The position numbers were made by a program, and so were the translations under genes. This document shows positions 1 through 6,322 of a DNA stretch of 9,429 nt, in pieces. Position 1 is the first letter of the stretch; each line of letters opens with the position of its first letter. This DNA comes from an uncultured bacterium. Lineage in GTDB: Bacteria; Patescibacteriota; Minisyncoccia; Phycocordibacterales; UBA9973. Below the pieces are notes generated by a model. The model saw only the letters and a list, made by a program, of their open reading frames with translations. It was not told the DNA's origin and searched no databases. The stretch lies in the NCBI GenBank assembly GCA_903854645.1, contig CAINWY010000063.1, forward strand, positions 1-9,429, given 5' to 3'.

Positions 1-15
1 AAAATAAAAAAACAA

Positions 16-1515
16 ATGAATGATAAAATAAAAACATTTTTCCATACAAATATAAGACGTAAGCGTACTTGGGGGCTTATAATCATTGCAATTCTTATTG
101 CAACTTATTTCATAACAAAGACTCCTAGTAGTGCCATAAATACTGTCACAGATATAGCAAAAATTTCTGATTTAAAGCAGACAGTTTTGGCTACGGGGCA
201 AGTTGTTTCAAACACGGATCTGAATTTATCTTTCAATTCATCTGGAGCTGTAAATTCATTAAAAGTAAAAGTAGGAGACAAGGTAAAGGCCGGCCAAGTC
301 CTTGCCACTCTTGATTCGGGGTCCGAGCAGGCAGCGGTCACTAGTGCACGTGGAGCTCTCGCTTCTGCACAGGCACGGCTCAAGCGCACTATAGAAGGCG
401 CATCAAATGAAGAAATAAGATTAGCAGAAGTAACCTTTGAGCAAACCAAATTAACACAGGAGAATCTCGTCAATAATGCATACAAGAATCTTTTGAACTC
501 ATACCCGCAGGCAGTTCCAAAGAATGGTACTAGTGATTACGTCGCTCCGGTTATTAGTGGTACTTATAATTCAAACAAAGAAGGAACAATCAATCTCACT
601 CTATACTATAGTGTAAGTGGTACTGGTTTTAGTGCATCAGGTCTTACAACTGGTAGTGGTATAGGCAATACCATTATATCTCAGCCACTAGGGGACTCTG
701 GTCTATATATTACATTCCCAAGCATTACAAACATAAATATTACTGATTGGGTTATAGAGATTCCAAATAAAAAAGCATCAAATTATTTAGTAAATTACAA
801 CGCATACCAGTCAGCTCTCGTACAATCAAAGTCTGCGATAGATCAGAGTCAGGCAGCTCTTGATCTAAAGAAATCAAAAGCTAGGAGTTCAGATATTGAT
901 TTAGCAAACGCAGATATACTATCTGCACAAGGACAACTAGAAGGCGCCCTCGCTCGCTACAATGATACTGTTATCACAGCGCCTCTCGATGGGACTATTA
1001 CTCGTATAGACATCAAGATAGGAGAGCTCGCGATGGCATCAAAGAGTGCCATGGTATTACAAGATATTTCAAATATTTATATAGAAACAAATATAAATGA
1101 AGCCAATATCAGCAACTTGTCTCTCGGTATGCCTATTGATATCACTTACGATTCTTTTGGCACTGACAGAATTTTCAAAGGTAACATAACAAAGATTGAT
1201 CCATCTTCTACTTTAGTATCAGGAGTTGTGAATTATAAAGTTACAGCTAGCACCGAGCAGCTACCCGAGCTACGCCCTGGTATGACAGCAAATATGACAA
1301 TAAAAGTAAAAGAGAAGGCGGGTGTTCTAGCCATACCATCACGCTCTATCGTTACAGATGATAAAGGAAACAGAACAATAAGAATCGTCACAAACACTCG
1401 TACAAAGAAATACATTTCAGCTCCAATAGTCACAGGACTCGAAGGTGATGGAGGAGTAGTTGAAGTACTGAGCGGACTTAAAGTCGGGGATGAATTTGTA
1501 ATCCTAATAAAATAA
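16..1515 (+). CDS. HlyD/MacA-type membrane-fusion adaptor of an ABC exporter
   Basis: This is the periplasmic-adaptor-type (RND/MFP, HlyD) subunit of a MacAB or YknXYZ-like exporter. It is 499 residues, longer than the roughly 370-400 usual for MacA. Residues 19-34 form an N-terminal membrane anchor after a basic stretch (RRKR). The first half of the lipoyl-like domain is at about 76-100 (VKVGDKVKAGQVLATLD). One coiled-coil helix runs about 105-160 and the returning helix about 258-315. The second lipoyl half follows at 318-345 (ITAPLDGTITRIDIKIGE), then a beta-barrel domain (350-430) and a C-terminal domain (435-499). Between the two helices lies an insert of about 90 residues (163-255), rich in G, S, T and N, where MacA has only a hairpin tip. 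The gene is the first of an operon, six bases before the ATPase gene. Only 15 A-rich bases precede it in the window, so its promoter is not visible. Family assignment is secure; the substrate is unknown. Confidence 0.9.
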   Translation: MNDKIKTFFHTNIRRKRTWGLIIIAILIATYFITKTPSSAINTVTDIAKISDLKQTVLATGQVVSNTDLNLSFNSSGAVNSLKVKVGDKVKAGQVLATLDSGSEQAAVTSARGALASAQARLKRTIEGASNEEIRLAEVTFEQTKLTQENLVNNAYKNLLNSYPQAVPKNGTSDYVAPVISGTYNSNKEGTINLTLYYSVSGTGFSASGLTTGSGIGNTIISQPLGDSGLYITFPSITNINITDWVIEIPNKKASNYLVNYNAYQSALVQSKSAIDQSQAALDLKKSKARSSDIDLANADILSAQGQLEGALARYNDTVITAPLDGTITRIDIKIGELAMASKSAMVLQDISNIYIETNINEANISNLSLGMPIDITYDSFGTDRIFKGNITKIDPSSTLVSGVVNYKVTASTEQLPELRPGMTANMTIKVKEKAGVLAIPSRSIVTDDKGNRTIRIVTNTRTKKYISAPIVTGLEGDGGVVEVLSGLKVGDEFVILIK

Positions 1516-1521
1516 AACAAG

Positions 1522-2253
1522 ATGTTAATAGAACTTAAAAATATAGTCAAAAATTACGACAATGGTGGCGTGATCACTAAAGTGTTACGCGGGATAAATC
1601 TTTCTGTTGATGAAGGGGAGTTTGTAGCTATTATGGGTCCATCTGGTTCCGGCAAGTCTACACTGATGCACACCATAGGATTCCTAGATCGCCCAACTAC
1701 TGGGACTTATCTTTTTGAAGATAAGAATACAGAGAATTTCAATGACGACGAACTGGCAAAGATTCGCAACAGTCACATAGGTTTCGTATTTCAATCATTC
1801 AATCTTTTGCCTCGTACATCAGTGCTCGACAATGTAATGCTTCCTCTACTATATAGTAGTGTGAGAGCCAATCATGAGAATCGTGCCCGCAAAGCGCTCG
1901 AGGCCGTAGGCCTAGGGGAGCGTCTCAGCTATATGAGTAACCAGATTTCTGGTGGGCAAAAGCAGCGCGTCGCTATCGCTCGCGCACTAGTATGCGACCC
2001 AAAGGTCATCTTTGCGGATGAGCCGACCGGCAACCTCGATTCTAAAAGTGGAGCAACAGTTATGAATATACTAGAAAACTTGAACAAAGAGGGTCGCACT
2101 ATTATACTCGTTACTCATGACAAGCAAGTAGCACTCCACGCGAATCGAATCGTAACGATCAGAGATGGAGAGATAGTAGAGGATGTACTCGTACCTGCCT
2201 CCGAAAGAGTCTTTTCAAAAGCAGTAGCGGAGGAAGAAGATGAATCCCGTTAG
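1522..2253 (+). CDS. ABC transporter ATP-binding protein, MacB/LolD/YknY class
   Basis: This is a cytoplasmic ATPase that powers the two permeases encoded downstream. At 243 residues it has the usual LolD/YknY length. All nucleotide-binding motifs are intact: Walker A GPSGSGKST (39-47), Q-loop glutamine Q91 in the typical FQSFNLLPR, signature ISGGQKQRV (142-150), Walker B VIFADEP (162-168) with catalytic E167, the D-loop region GNLD, and switch histidine H199. The ATG lies six bases after the adaptor stop, so translation is probably coupled. The C-terminal tail is acidic (AEEEDESR). Its last codons and the TAG stop lie inside the left terminus of an inverted-repeat element (2244-2365). Without that element the frame would read on through GATGAAGAATAA and end two residues after the shared Asp (DEE then stop), overlapping the permease start. 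The function call is secure; the ancestral junction is inference. Confidence 0.95.
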   Translation: MLIELKNIVKNYDNGGVITKVLRGINLSVDEGEFVAIMGPSGSGKSTLMHTIGFLDRPTTGTYLFEDKNTENFNDDELAKIRNSHIGFVFQSFNLLPRTSVLDNVMLPLLYSSVRANHENRARKALEAVGLGERLSYMSNQISGGQKQRVAIARALVCDPKVIFADEPTGNLDSKSGATVMNILENLNKEGRTIILVTHDKQVALHANRIVTIRDGEIVEDVLVPASERVFSKAVAEEEDESR

Positions 2254-2365
2254 AGATGTGCTTGTTATATTCTCTGGGAATAGTAGAAATATTTTTAAGA
2301 TTTATATTATTAACTAAATTAAATAAAATACGCCCCATCTAATGAGGGGCTATCTCTAACGGGAT
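2244..2365. repeat. Inverted-repeat element A (MITE-like), between ATPase and permease genes
   Basis: This 122-bp element has a perfect 14-bp terminal inverted repeat: ATCCCGTTAGAGAT at 2244-2257 and ATCTCTAACGGGAT at 2352-2365. The interior is A/T-rich. Next to the right end is a small GC hairpin (GCCCCAT at 2332-2338 pairing with ATGAGGGGC at 2342-2350, one A bulged). The left terminus contains the TAG stop of the ATPase gene (2251-2253). The right terminus contains the A and T of the permease ATG (2364-2366). ATGA stands immediately before the left end and again across the right end (2364-2367), which fits either a target duplication or a conserved flank. Element B at 5972-6088 has the same termini. 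There is no coding capacity, so it would be non-autonomous. Mobility is inferred from the two copies, not shown. Confidence 0.8.
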
Positions 2366-3653
2366 GAAGAATAATAATTTAAGAAAAGAAATAAAAACGA
2401 CAATCAAGGACTTACTTGCTAGAAAGGGTAGATCTCTATTGACGATACTTGGTATTGTCATCGGTGTGGCTGGTGTCATCATCATCATATCACTAGGTTC
2501 GGGAGCGCAATCTCTCGTACTAGGGCAAGTCACAAAACTGGGATCAAATTTAATAGGAATTCTTCCAGGCAAAAGCAATGAGAATGGTCCACCTACTGCA
2601 GTTTTCGGAGTTCAGGTGAAAACTTTAACTTTATCTGATATTGATGCAATAAAGAATAAAAGTAAAGTTCCAAACGCAGTTGAAGTTGCGTCTTTTGTGA
2701 GTAGCAATGTCACTATAGTAGCAGGCAAGGAAAGTGTAGATACAAAGTTCACAGCGACGGATGGTAGCTATGTGCGAGTACAGAATACAGAGATGATAAA
2801 GGGAACTTTCTTTACCGATGAGGAAGCGAATTCAGGAGCCAATGTTATCGTGCTCGGTTATGATGTTGCAAAATCATTATATCCCGATGGTAACGAGATA
2901 GGTAAAGTAGTAAAGATTAAAATTCCAGACAATAACCCGATAGATAGTAATGTATCAAACAGCATCCCGTTTCGAGTTATAGGTGTGCAGAAGAAGCTCG
3001 GCACTGTCACATTCCAGAATCAGGATGACCAAGTATTCATACCTTTCTCTATAGGCCAGCGCCAGATTCTAGGCATAGATTATATACAATTTGCTCGTGT
3101 AAAAGTAGACGATGCGATAAATATAAAAGTCGCTATACAAGATATAAATAGAGTATTAAGGGAACAACATAGAATTCATGATATAGAAAATGATGATTTC
3201 TCTGTACGTGACTTGGCAGATATTATAAAGCTTCTCACTGGGATAACAGACACTTTGCGTATATTCCTCGGTCTCATGGCAGGCATCTCTCTAATAGTTG
3301 GGGGGATTGGTATCATGAATATAATGCTCGTTACTGTCTCCGAGCGTACACGCGAGATAGGTCTACGAAAGGCGATAGGTGCAACACGTGCAAATATTCG
3401 AAATCAGTTCCTCCTCGAGTCCATAGTTCTAACTTTCACTGGAGGAATACTGGGAATTATTTTAGGAATTTTAGTTTCATATTTGATTGCAGTTGGTGCT
3501 CGACTTGCTGGGTATGACTGGGCTTTCATTATTTCACCGTTTGGAGTTTTACTCGCTGCATCAGTTTCTATTTTGACGGGTATTGTTTTTGGGCTTTATC
3601 CTGCACTCAAGGCAGCCAAGCTTGATCCGATAGATGCATTACGATATGAATAA
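2364..3653 (+). CDS. MacB/FtsX-type ABC transporter permease, first copy
   Basis: This is the inner-membrane permease partner of the ATPase encoded upstream. The 429-residue protein has the standard MacB-like layout: a cytoplasmic N-terminus, TM1 at about 25-45, a large extracytoplasmic MacB_PCD domain (about 46-290), then three C-terminal TMs at about 300-325, 350-377 and 390-412. The coupling segment SERTREIGLRKAIGATRANI (326-345) is typical of the family, as is the end YPALKAAKLDPIDALRYE. The start is firm: an in-frame TGA lies at 2343-2345 and the ATG is the first start after it. That ATG overlaps the right end of inverted-repeat element A, and no Shine-Dalgarno motif precedes it. The second permease gene follows after 13 bases. 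Whether the pair forms a heterodimer is inference; the transported substrate cannot be read from the sequence. Confidence 0.93.
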   Translation: MKNNNLRKEIKTTIKDLLARKGRSLLTILGIVIGVAGVIIIISLGSGAQSLVLGQVTKLGSNLIGILPGKSNENGPPTAVFGVQVKTLTLSDIDAIKNKSKVPNAVEVASFVSSNVTIVAGKESVDTKFTATDGSYVRVQNTEMIKGTFFTDEEANSGANVIVLGYDVAKSLYPDGNEIGKVVKIKIPDNNPIDSNVSNSIPFRVIGVQKKLGTVTFQNQDDQVFIPFSIGQRQILGIDYIQFARVKVDDAINIKVAIQDINRVLREQHRIHDIENDDFSVRDLADIIKLLTGITDTLRIFLGLMAGISLIVGGIGIMNIMLVTVSERTREIGLRKAIGATRANIRNQFLLESIVLTFTGGILGIILGILVSYLIAVGARLAGYDWAFIISPFGVLLAASVSILTGIVFGLYPALKAAKLDPIDALRYE

Positions 3654-3666
3654 TTTATAATACACA

Positions 3667-4932
3667 ATGCGAAACATTTATTTTAAACAAGCTATACGAG
3701 GTATCAAATCCAATCCATCGAGGACTCTTTTGACTACACTCGGCATTATGATCGGTATTGGTACTGTCATACTAGTCCTCTCTGCTGGAGAAGGATTTAA
3801 AAGTTATGTGAATGCCCAGGTAGAAGCATATGGCACCAATACTATAATAGTAGAGACTTCAATCCCAGCTTCAACGAAGGATCGGTCTAGTGGAGCAAGC
3901 AAGTCAGGCAATGCGAATAGCTCCGCAGCCAATGCTGTTCCAGTTATGACATTGAAAACTCGTGATATAGAAGATATAAAGAAAATTCCCAATGTAAAGA
4001 ATGCTTATGGTGCCTCAGTCGGCCAGCAGATCGTCACATACAAAGGGATATCAAAGACTGCATTTATTTTCGGTGCACATGCTGCTCGCTTTGATATAGA
4101 TAAAGGAATTATTGAAAAGGGTAGAGGCTACAGTATACAGGAGGACAAGTCTCTCGCCCAAGTAGCAGTTCTCGGACACAAAGTAGGAGATGATTTATTT
4201 GGTGATGCTGATCCTTTAGGCAAGCTAGTCCGTGTCGGGAATTATAATTTTGAAGTCATAGGTGTATACGAAGAGAAGGGTAGTTTTGGTCCTATGAATG
4301 AAGACGAGCAGGTATTCATACCTGTCACGACTTTGCAAAAGAAAATTCAGGGAATAGACTATCTCATATATTCAGTGGTAGAACTTGTGGACAACAGTAA
4401 AGCTTCAGCTACCAAGCTCGATATTATGGATACACTGAGGAAGAATCATTATATCACTGATCCATCACGAGATGATTTCAAGGTGAATACACAGACAGAG
4501 AGTTTGAGCGTCTTCACTACAATTTTAGATGCTATTACATTTTTGCTTATTGCTATTGCCTCTATATCTCTCATTGTTGGTGGAGTGGGGGTTATGAATA
4601 TTATGTATGTGGTAGTAACAGAGCGCATAGGGGAGATAGGATTGAAGAAGGCTCTAGGTGCCCGCGCAAAAGATATACTCTATGAATTTTTATTAGAAGC
4701 AGTTATTTTAACCATTATTGGAGGGGTGATAGGTATTATAGGAGGTTCATTCTTCTCATTTCTGGTGGCAAAGTATGCGCAGAGTACAGGTCTTACATGG
4801 AAGTTTATAGTTCCTATCTCTGGTGTAATTATTTCAGTTTCAGTATCTATGATTATAGGTGTTGTCTTTGGAGTGTTCCCAGCTCTCAATGCTGCCAAGC
4901 TTGACCCAATCGTGGCACTCAATAGGGAATAA
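3667..4932 (+). CDS. MacB/FtsX-type ABC transporter permease, second copy
   Basis: This second permease (421 residues) has the same topology as its neighbour: TM1 about 19-40, an extracytoplasmic core, TMs at about 290-315, 343-370 and 383-407, and the coupling segment TERIGEIGLKKALGARAKDI (318-337). The two copies align in several places: QVFIPF...GIDY versus QVFIPV...GIDY, NDDFSV versus RDDFKV, and YPALKAAKLDPIDAL versus FPALNAAKLDPIVAL. They are therefore tandem paralogs that have diverged substantially. This copy carries a low-complexity Ser/Ala/Gly/Asn stretch at about 68-91 in the extracytoplasmic domain that the first copy lacks. It is the last gene of the exporter operon; a strong hairpin terminator starts 14 bases after its stop. 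Two different permeases with one ATPase suggest a heterodimeric channel. Confidence 0.92.
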   Translation: MRNIYFKQAIRGIKSNPSRTLLTTLGIMIGIGTVILVLSAGEGFKSYVNAQVEAYGTNTIIVETSIPASTKDRSSGASKSGNANSSAANAVPVMTLKTRDIEDIKKIPNVKNAYGASVGQQIVTYKGISKTAFIFGAHAARFDIDKGIIEKGRGYSIQEDKSLAQVAVLGHKVGDDLFGDADPLGKLVRVGNYNFEVIGVYEEKGSFGPMNEDEQVFIPVTTLQKKIQGIDYLIYSVVELVDNSKASATKLDIMDTLRKNHYITDPSRDDFKVNTQTESLSVFTTILDAITFLLIAIASISLIVGGVGVMNIMYVVVTERIGEIGLKKALGARAKDILYEFLLEAVILTIIGGVIGIIGGSFFSFLVAKYAQSTGLTWKFIVPISGVIISVSVSMIIGVVFGVFPALNAAKLDPIVALNRE

Positions 4933-4946
4933 TTAGTGATTAGTCT

Positions 4947-4980
4947 GGTGCCCGAAAGCTTCACTTTCGGGCACCTTTAT
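4947..4980 (+). terminator. Rho-independent terminator of the exporter operon
   Basis: A perfect 12-bp stem (GGTGCCCGAAAG at 4947-4958 with CTTTCGGGCACC at 4964-4975) closes a five-base loop. It is followed by a modest T-containing tail (TTTAT, then ATTTTT at 4985-4990). It lies just after the second permease stop and before the promoter of the SIMPL gene. Confidence 0.85.
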
Positions 4981-4990
4981 ATCAATTTTT

Positions 4991-5003
4991 ACTAGAACCT
5001 AGT
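4991..5003. promoter_or_regulatory. Short dyad ACTAG-AAC-CTAGT, possible operator
   Basis: A 5-bp perfect dyad with a three-base spacer lies 28-40 bases upstream of the TATAAT at 5031, around the expected -35 region of the SIMPL gene. Position is the only hint of an operator; dyads this short occur by chance. Confidence 0.2.
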
Positions 5004-5027
5004 CATCAGTTACTATAACCTAATTCA

Positions 5028-5036
5028 TGCTATAAT
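5028..5036 (+). promoter_or_regulatory. Extended -10 promoter for the SIMPL gene, predicting a leaderless mRNA
   Basis: TGCTATAAT gives a perfect TATAAT (5031-5036) with the TGn extension. No good -35 hexamer is seen 17-18 bases upstream, which is typical of extended -10 promoters. Transcription would start about seven bases downstream, at or near the A of the ATG at 5043. Confidence 0.7.
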
Positions 5037-5042
5037 GCCCTA

Positions 5043-5837
5043 ATGGAAACATTTTTAAACATAAAGAAGATAAGCATTTCGGTTTTTATATTAATAATAA
5101 TTATTTCGTGTTATTTTATCGTTAAGACAGTTAATGAAGTGAAGAATAGTAGCTACGTAGGACGTGGAAATCAGCCTATGAATACCATCACTATTTCTGG
5201 TACAGGGGAGGTGCTCGCTGTTTCTGATATTGCATCTTTATATGTGAATTTGAACAAAGAAGGTAAGACTGCAAAAGAGGCGCAGGATTTACTCAATACT
5301 GAGATTACAAAAGTATTAACTTATGTGAAGGAGCAGAAAATAGCTGACAAAGATATCAAGTCTGAATACGGAGGACTAAATCCAAAGTATTCTTATGAAA
5401 AGCAGCCAGTTTGCTATACTTACCCATGTCCATCATCTGATCCAAAGATTGTAGGATATACAGCTACACAGGCGATCACCATCAAGGTCCGTGTAGTTGA
5501 TAGTGCAAGTGAGATTCGTACAGGACTCGCAGGTATAGGTGTTACTGATATCAGTGGCCCAACTTTCTCAATAGATGACGAGCAAGGTTTCAAGGATCAA
5601 GCTCGCTCAAAGGCAATACTTGATGCAAAAGAAAAAGCTAATGTTCTAGCCGGTGAGCTTGGAGTCAGATTATCTCACATTGTGAACTTCTCCGAAAATT
5701 CAGGTGGAAATTATCCTATGTATGCAGCAAAGGCAATGATGTCAGATAGTGTTGGAGCTTCTGCCCCAGCCCCAACCTTACCAAAGGGTGAGAACAAGAT
5801 TACCTCAGATGTGTCTATTACATACGAAATCAAGTAG
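5043..5837 (+). CDS. Membrane-anchored SIMPL domain (DUF541) protein
   Basis: This is a 264-residue protein of the SIMPL/DUF541 family. These are exported or cell-surface proteins whose molecular role is poorly defined (BP26 of Brucella and E. coli YggE are known members). Residues 9-28 form a hydrophobic N-terminal anchor with no clear cleavage site, so the domain is probably displayed outside the membrane. Family features are the early ISGTGEV (51-57), the beta strand YTATQAITIKVR (139-150), and the helix ARSKAILDAKEKANVLAGEL (187-206) followed by GV. Cys124 and Cys129 in PVCYTYPCP could form a disulfide, though pairing is not demonstrated. The unit is monocistronic, with an extended -10 promoter directly upstream and a strong terminator 17 bases after the stop. 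Family assignment is confident; function is not. Confidence 0.9.
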   Translation: METFLNIKKISISVFILIIIISCYFIVKTVNEVKNSSYVGRGNQPMNTITISGTGEVLAVSDIASLYVNLNKEGKTAKEAQDLLNTEITKVLTYVKEQKIADKDIKSEYGGLNPKYSYEKQPVCYTYPCPSSDPKIVGYTATQAITIKVRVVDSASEIRTGLAGIGVTDISGPTFSIDDEQGFKDQARSKAILDAKEKANVLAGELGVRLSHIVNFSENSGGNYPMYAAKAMMSDSVGASAPAPTLPKGENKITSDVSITYEIK

Positions 5838-5854
5838 TCCAAAATTCAATATAT

Positions 5855-5889
5855 AAATGGGGCCCGAAGCACAGCTTCGGGCCCCATTT
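5855..5889. terminator. Strong hairpin terminator after the SIMPL gene
   Basis: A perfect 16-bp stem (AAATGGGGCCCGAAGC at 5855-5870 with its complement at 5874-5889) has a three-base loop (ACA). The A/T ends of the stem give TTT on the plus strand and also TTT on the minus strand, so it could act in both directions. The upper stem CCCGAAGC resembles the CCCGAAAG stem of the terminator at 4947. Confidence 0.85.
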
Positions 5890-5916
5890 GCTTTATCACG
5901 CTTCTAGTGGTATTAT
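5888..5916 (+). promoter_or_regulatory. Candidate promoter upstream of secE
   Basis: TTGCTT (5888-5893), a 17-base spacer, then TATTAT (5911-5916) preceded by TGG, fit an extended -10 sigma-70-type promoter. It overlaps the end of the preceding terminator. Transcription from it would enter the small T-tailed hairpin at 5926-5945 almost at once, which weakens the case unless that hairpin is an attenuator. Confidence 0.35.
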
Positions 5917-5925
5917 ACATCTATT

Positions 5926-5945
5926 ACACCCCCGGGGTGTTTTTT
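5926..5945 (+). terminator. Short GC hairpin with T6 tail in the secE leader
   Basis: ACACC (5926-5930), the loop CCCGG and GGTGT (5936-5940), then T6 at 5940-5945, make a compact terminator-like structure. It could be a second terminator backing up 5855-5889, or an attenuator in the secE leader. The stem is only five to six pairs, so the call is tentative. Confidence 0.4.
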
Positions 5946-5971
5946 AATAAAAGAAACTTTTTAAATGATGA

Positions 5972-6088
5972 ATCCCGTTAGAGACCGCGGTCACGGTCAA
6001 TGGGATAAAACATATTATAATTTAAATTTAAAAGATAGATTGTTGTTGGTATAAAATATGCTGACCGCGACCTGTCTCTAAGCGGGAT
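5972..6088. repeat. Inverted-repeat element B (MITE-like), at the secE start
   Basis: This 117-bp element shares its termini with element A: ATCCCGTTAGAGAC at 5972-5985, and GTCTCTAAGCGGGAT at 6074-6088 with one extra G bulged. A second perfect 8-bp pair lies just inside (CGCGGTCA at 5986-5993 with TGACCGCG at 6062-6069); four unpaired bases (ACCT) on the right side separate the two stems. The interior is A/T-rich and shares ATAAAATAYG (6051-6060) with element A at a similar distance from the right end. The left flank is GATGA and the right terminus runs into ATGAA, as in element A. The A and T of the secE ATG are its last two bases. There is no coding capacity. Mobility is inferred from the two copies. 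Confidence 0.8.
6041..6055 (+). promoter_or_regulatory. Weak promoter-like -10 inside element B
   Basis: TATAAA at 6050-6055 lies in the conserved ATAAAATAYG block of the element. No convincing -35 hexamer is seen 17 bases upstream. If used, RNA would start near 6062, inside the right arm, giving secE a leader of about 25 bases that lacks the left arm and so cannot form the long hairpin. Confidence 0.3.
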
Positions 6089-6275
6089 GAAAAATATCAC
6101 AGAATTTCTTAAAGAGGTTTACGCTGAATCAAAGCATATCACTTGGCCTACACGCAAGCAGACTATGTATTTCACAATAGCTGTTTTAGCCATATCTGTC
6201 ATAATCGCTTATTACTTGGGTCTATTAGATTTCTTGTTTAGTAAGGGGGTTGAGAGAGCATTACTTTTGAGATAG
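6087..6275 (+). CDS. secE: Protein translocase subunit SecE
   Basis: SecE is the small essential subunit that clamps SecY in the membrane translocon. The protein is 62 residues, the short single-TM form typical of most bacteria outside the enteric group. An amphipathic N-terminal helix (FLKEVYAESKHITWPTRKQT, 7-26) carries the hallmark WPTRK (20-24). A single transmembrane helix follows at about 27-48. The neighbouring nusG gene confirms the assignment, since secE-nusG-rplK is a widely conserved order. The ATG is the last part of inverted-repeat element B; the bases just upstream (TAAGCGGG) do not offer a normal Shine-Dalgarno spacing. nusG follows after 47 bases, probably in the same transcript. 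Confidence 0.95.
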   Translation: MKNITEFLKEVYAESKHITWPTRKQTMYFTIAVLAISVIIAYYLGLLDFLFSKGVERALLLR

Positions 6276-6322
6276 ATATCTTGTCGCGAGGCAGGTTTTA
6301 TAAATAATTTTTAATATATAAT

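Noticed and set aside
105..485. Minus-strand open frame of 126 codons inside the adaptor gene
   Set aside because: It lies wholly opposite a gene with clear family homology and its translation shows no recognisable domain; it is a shadow frame.
5890..6086. A tRNA gene before secE, as seen in many bacteria
   Set aside because: No cloverleaf, no TTCGA-like T-loop and no acceptor stem could be found; the pairing is explained by inverted-repeat element B.
2244..6088. Elements A and B as remnants of a CRISPR array
   Set aside because: There are only two copies, 3.7 kb apart, each with its own internal inverted repeat and no regularly spaced short repeats.
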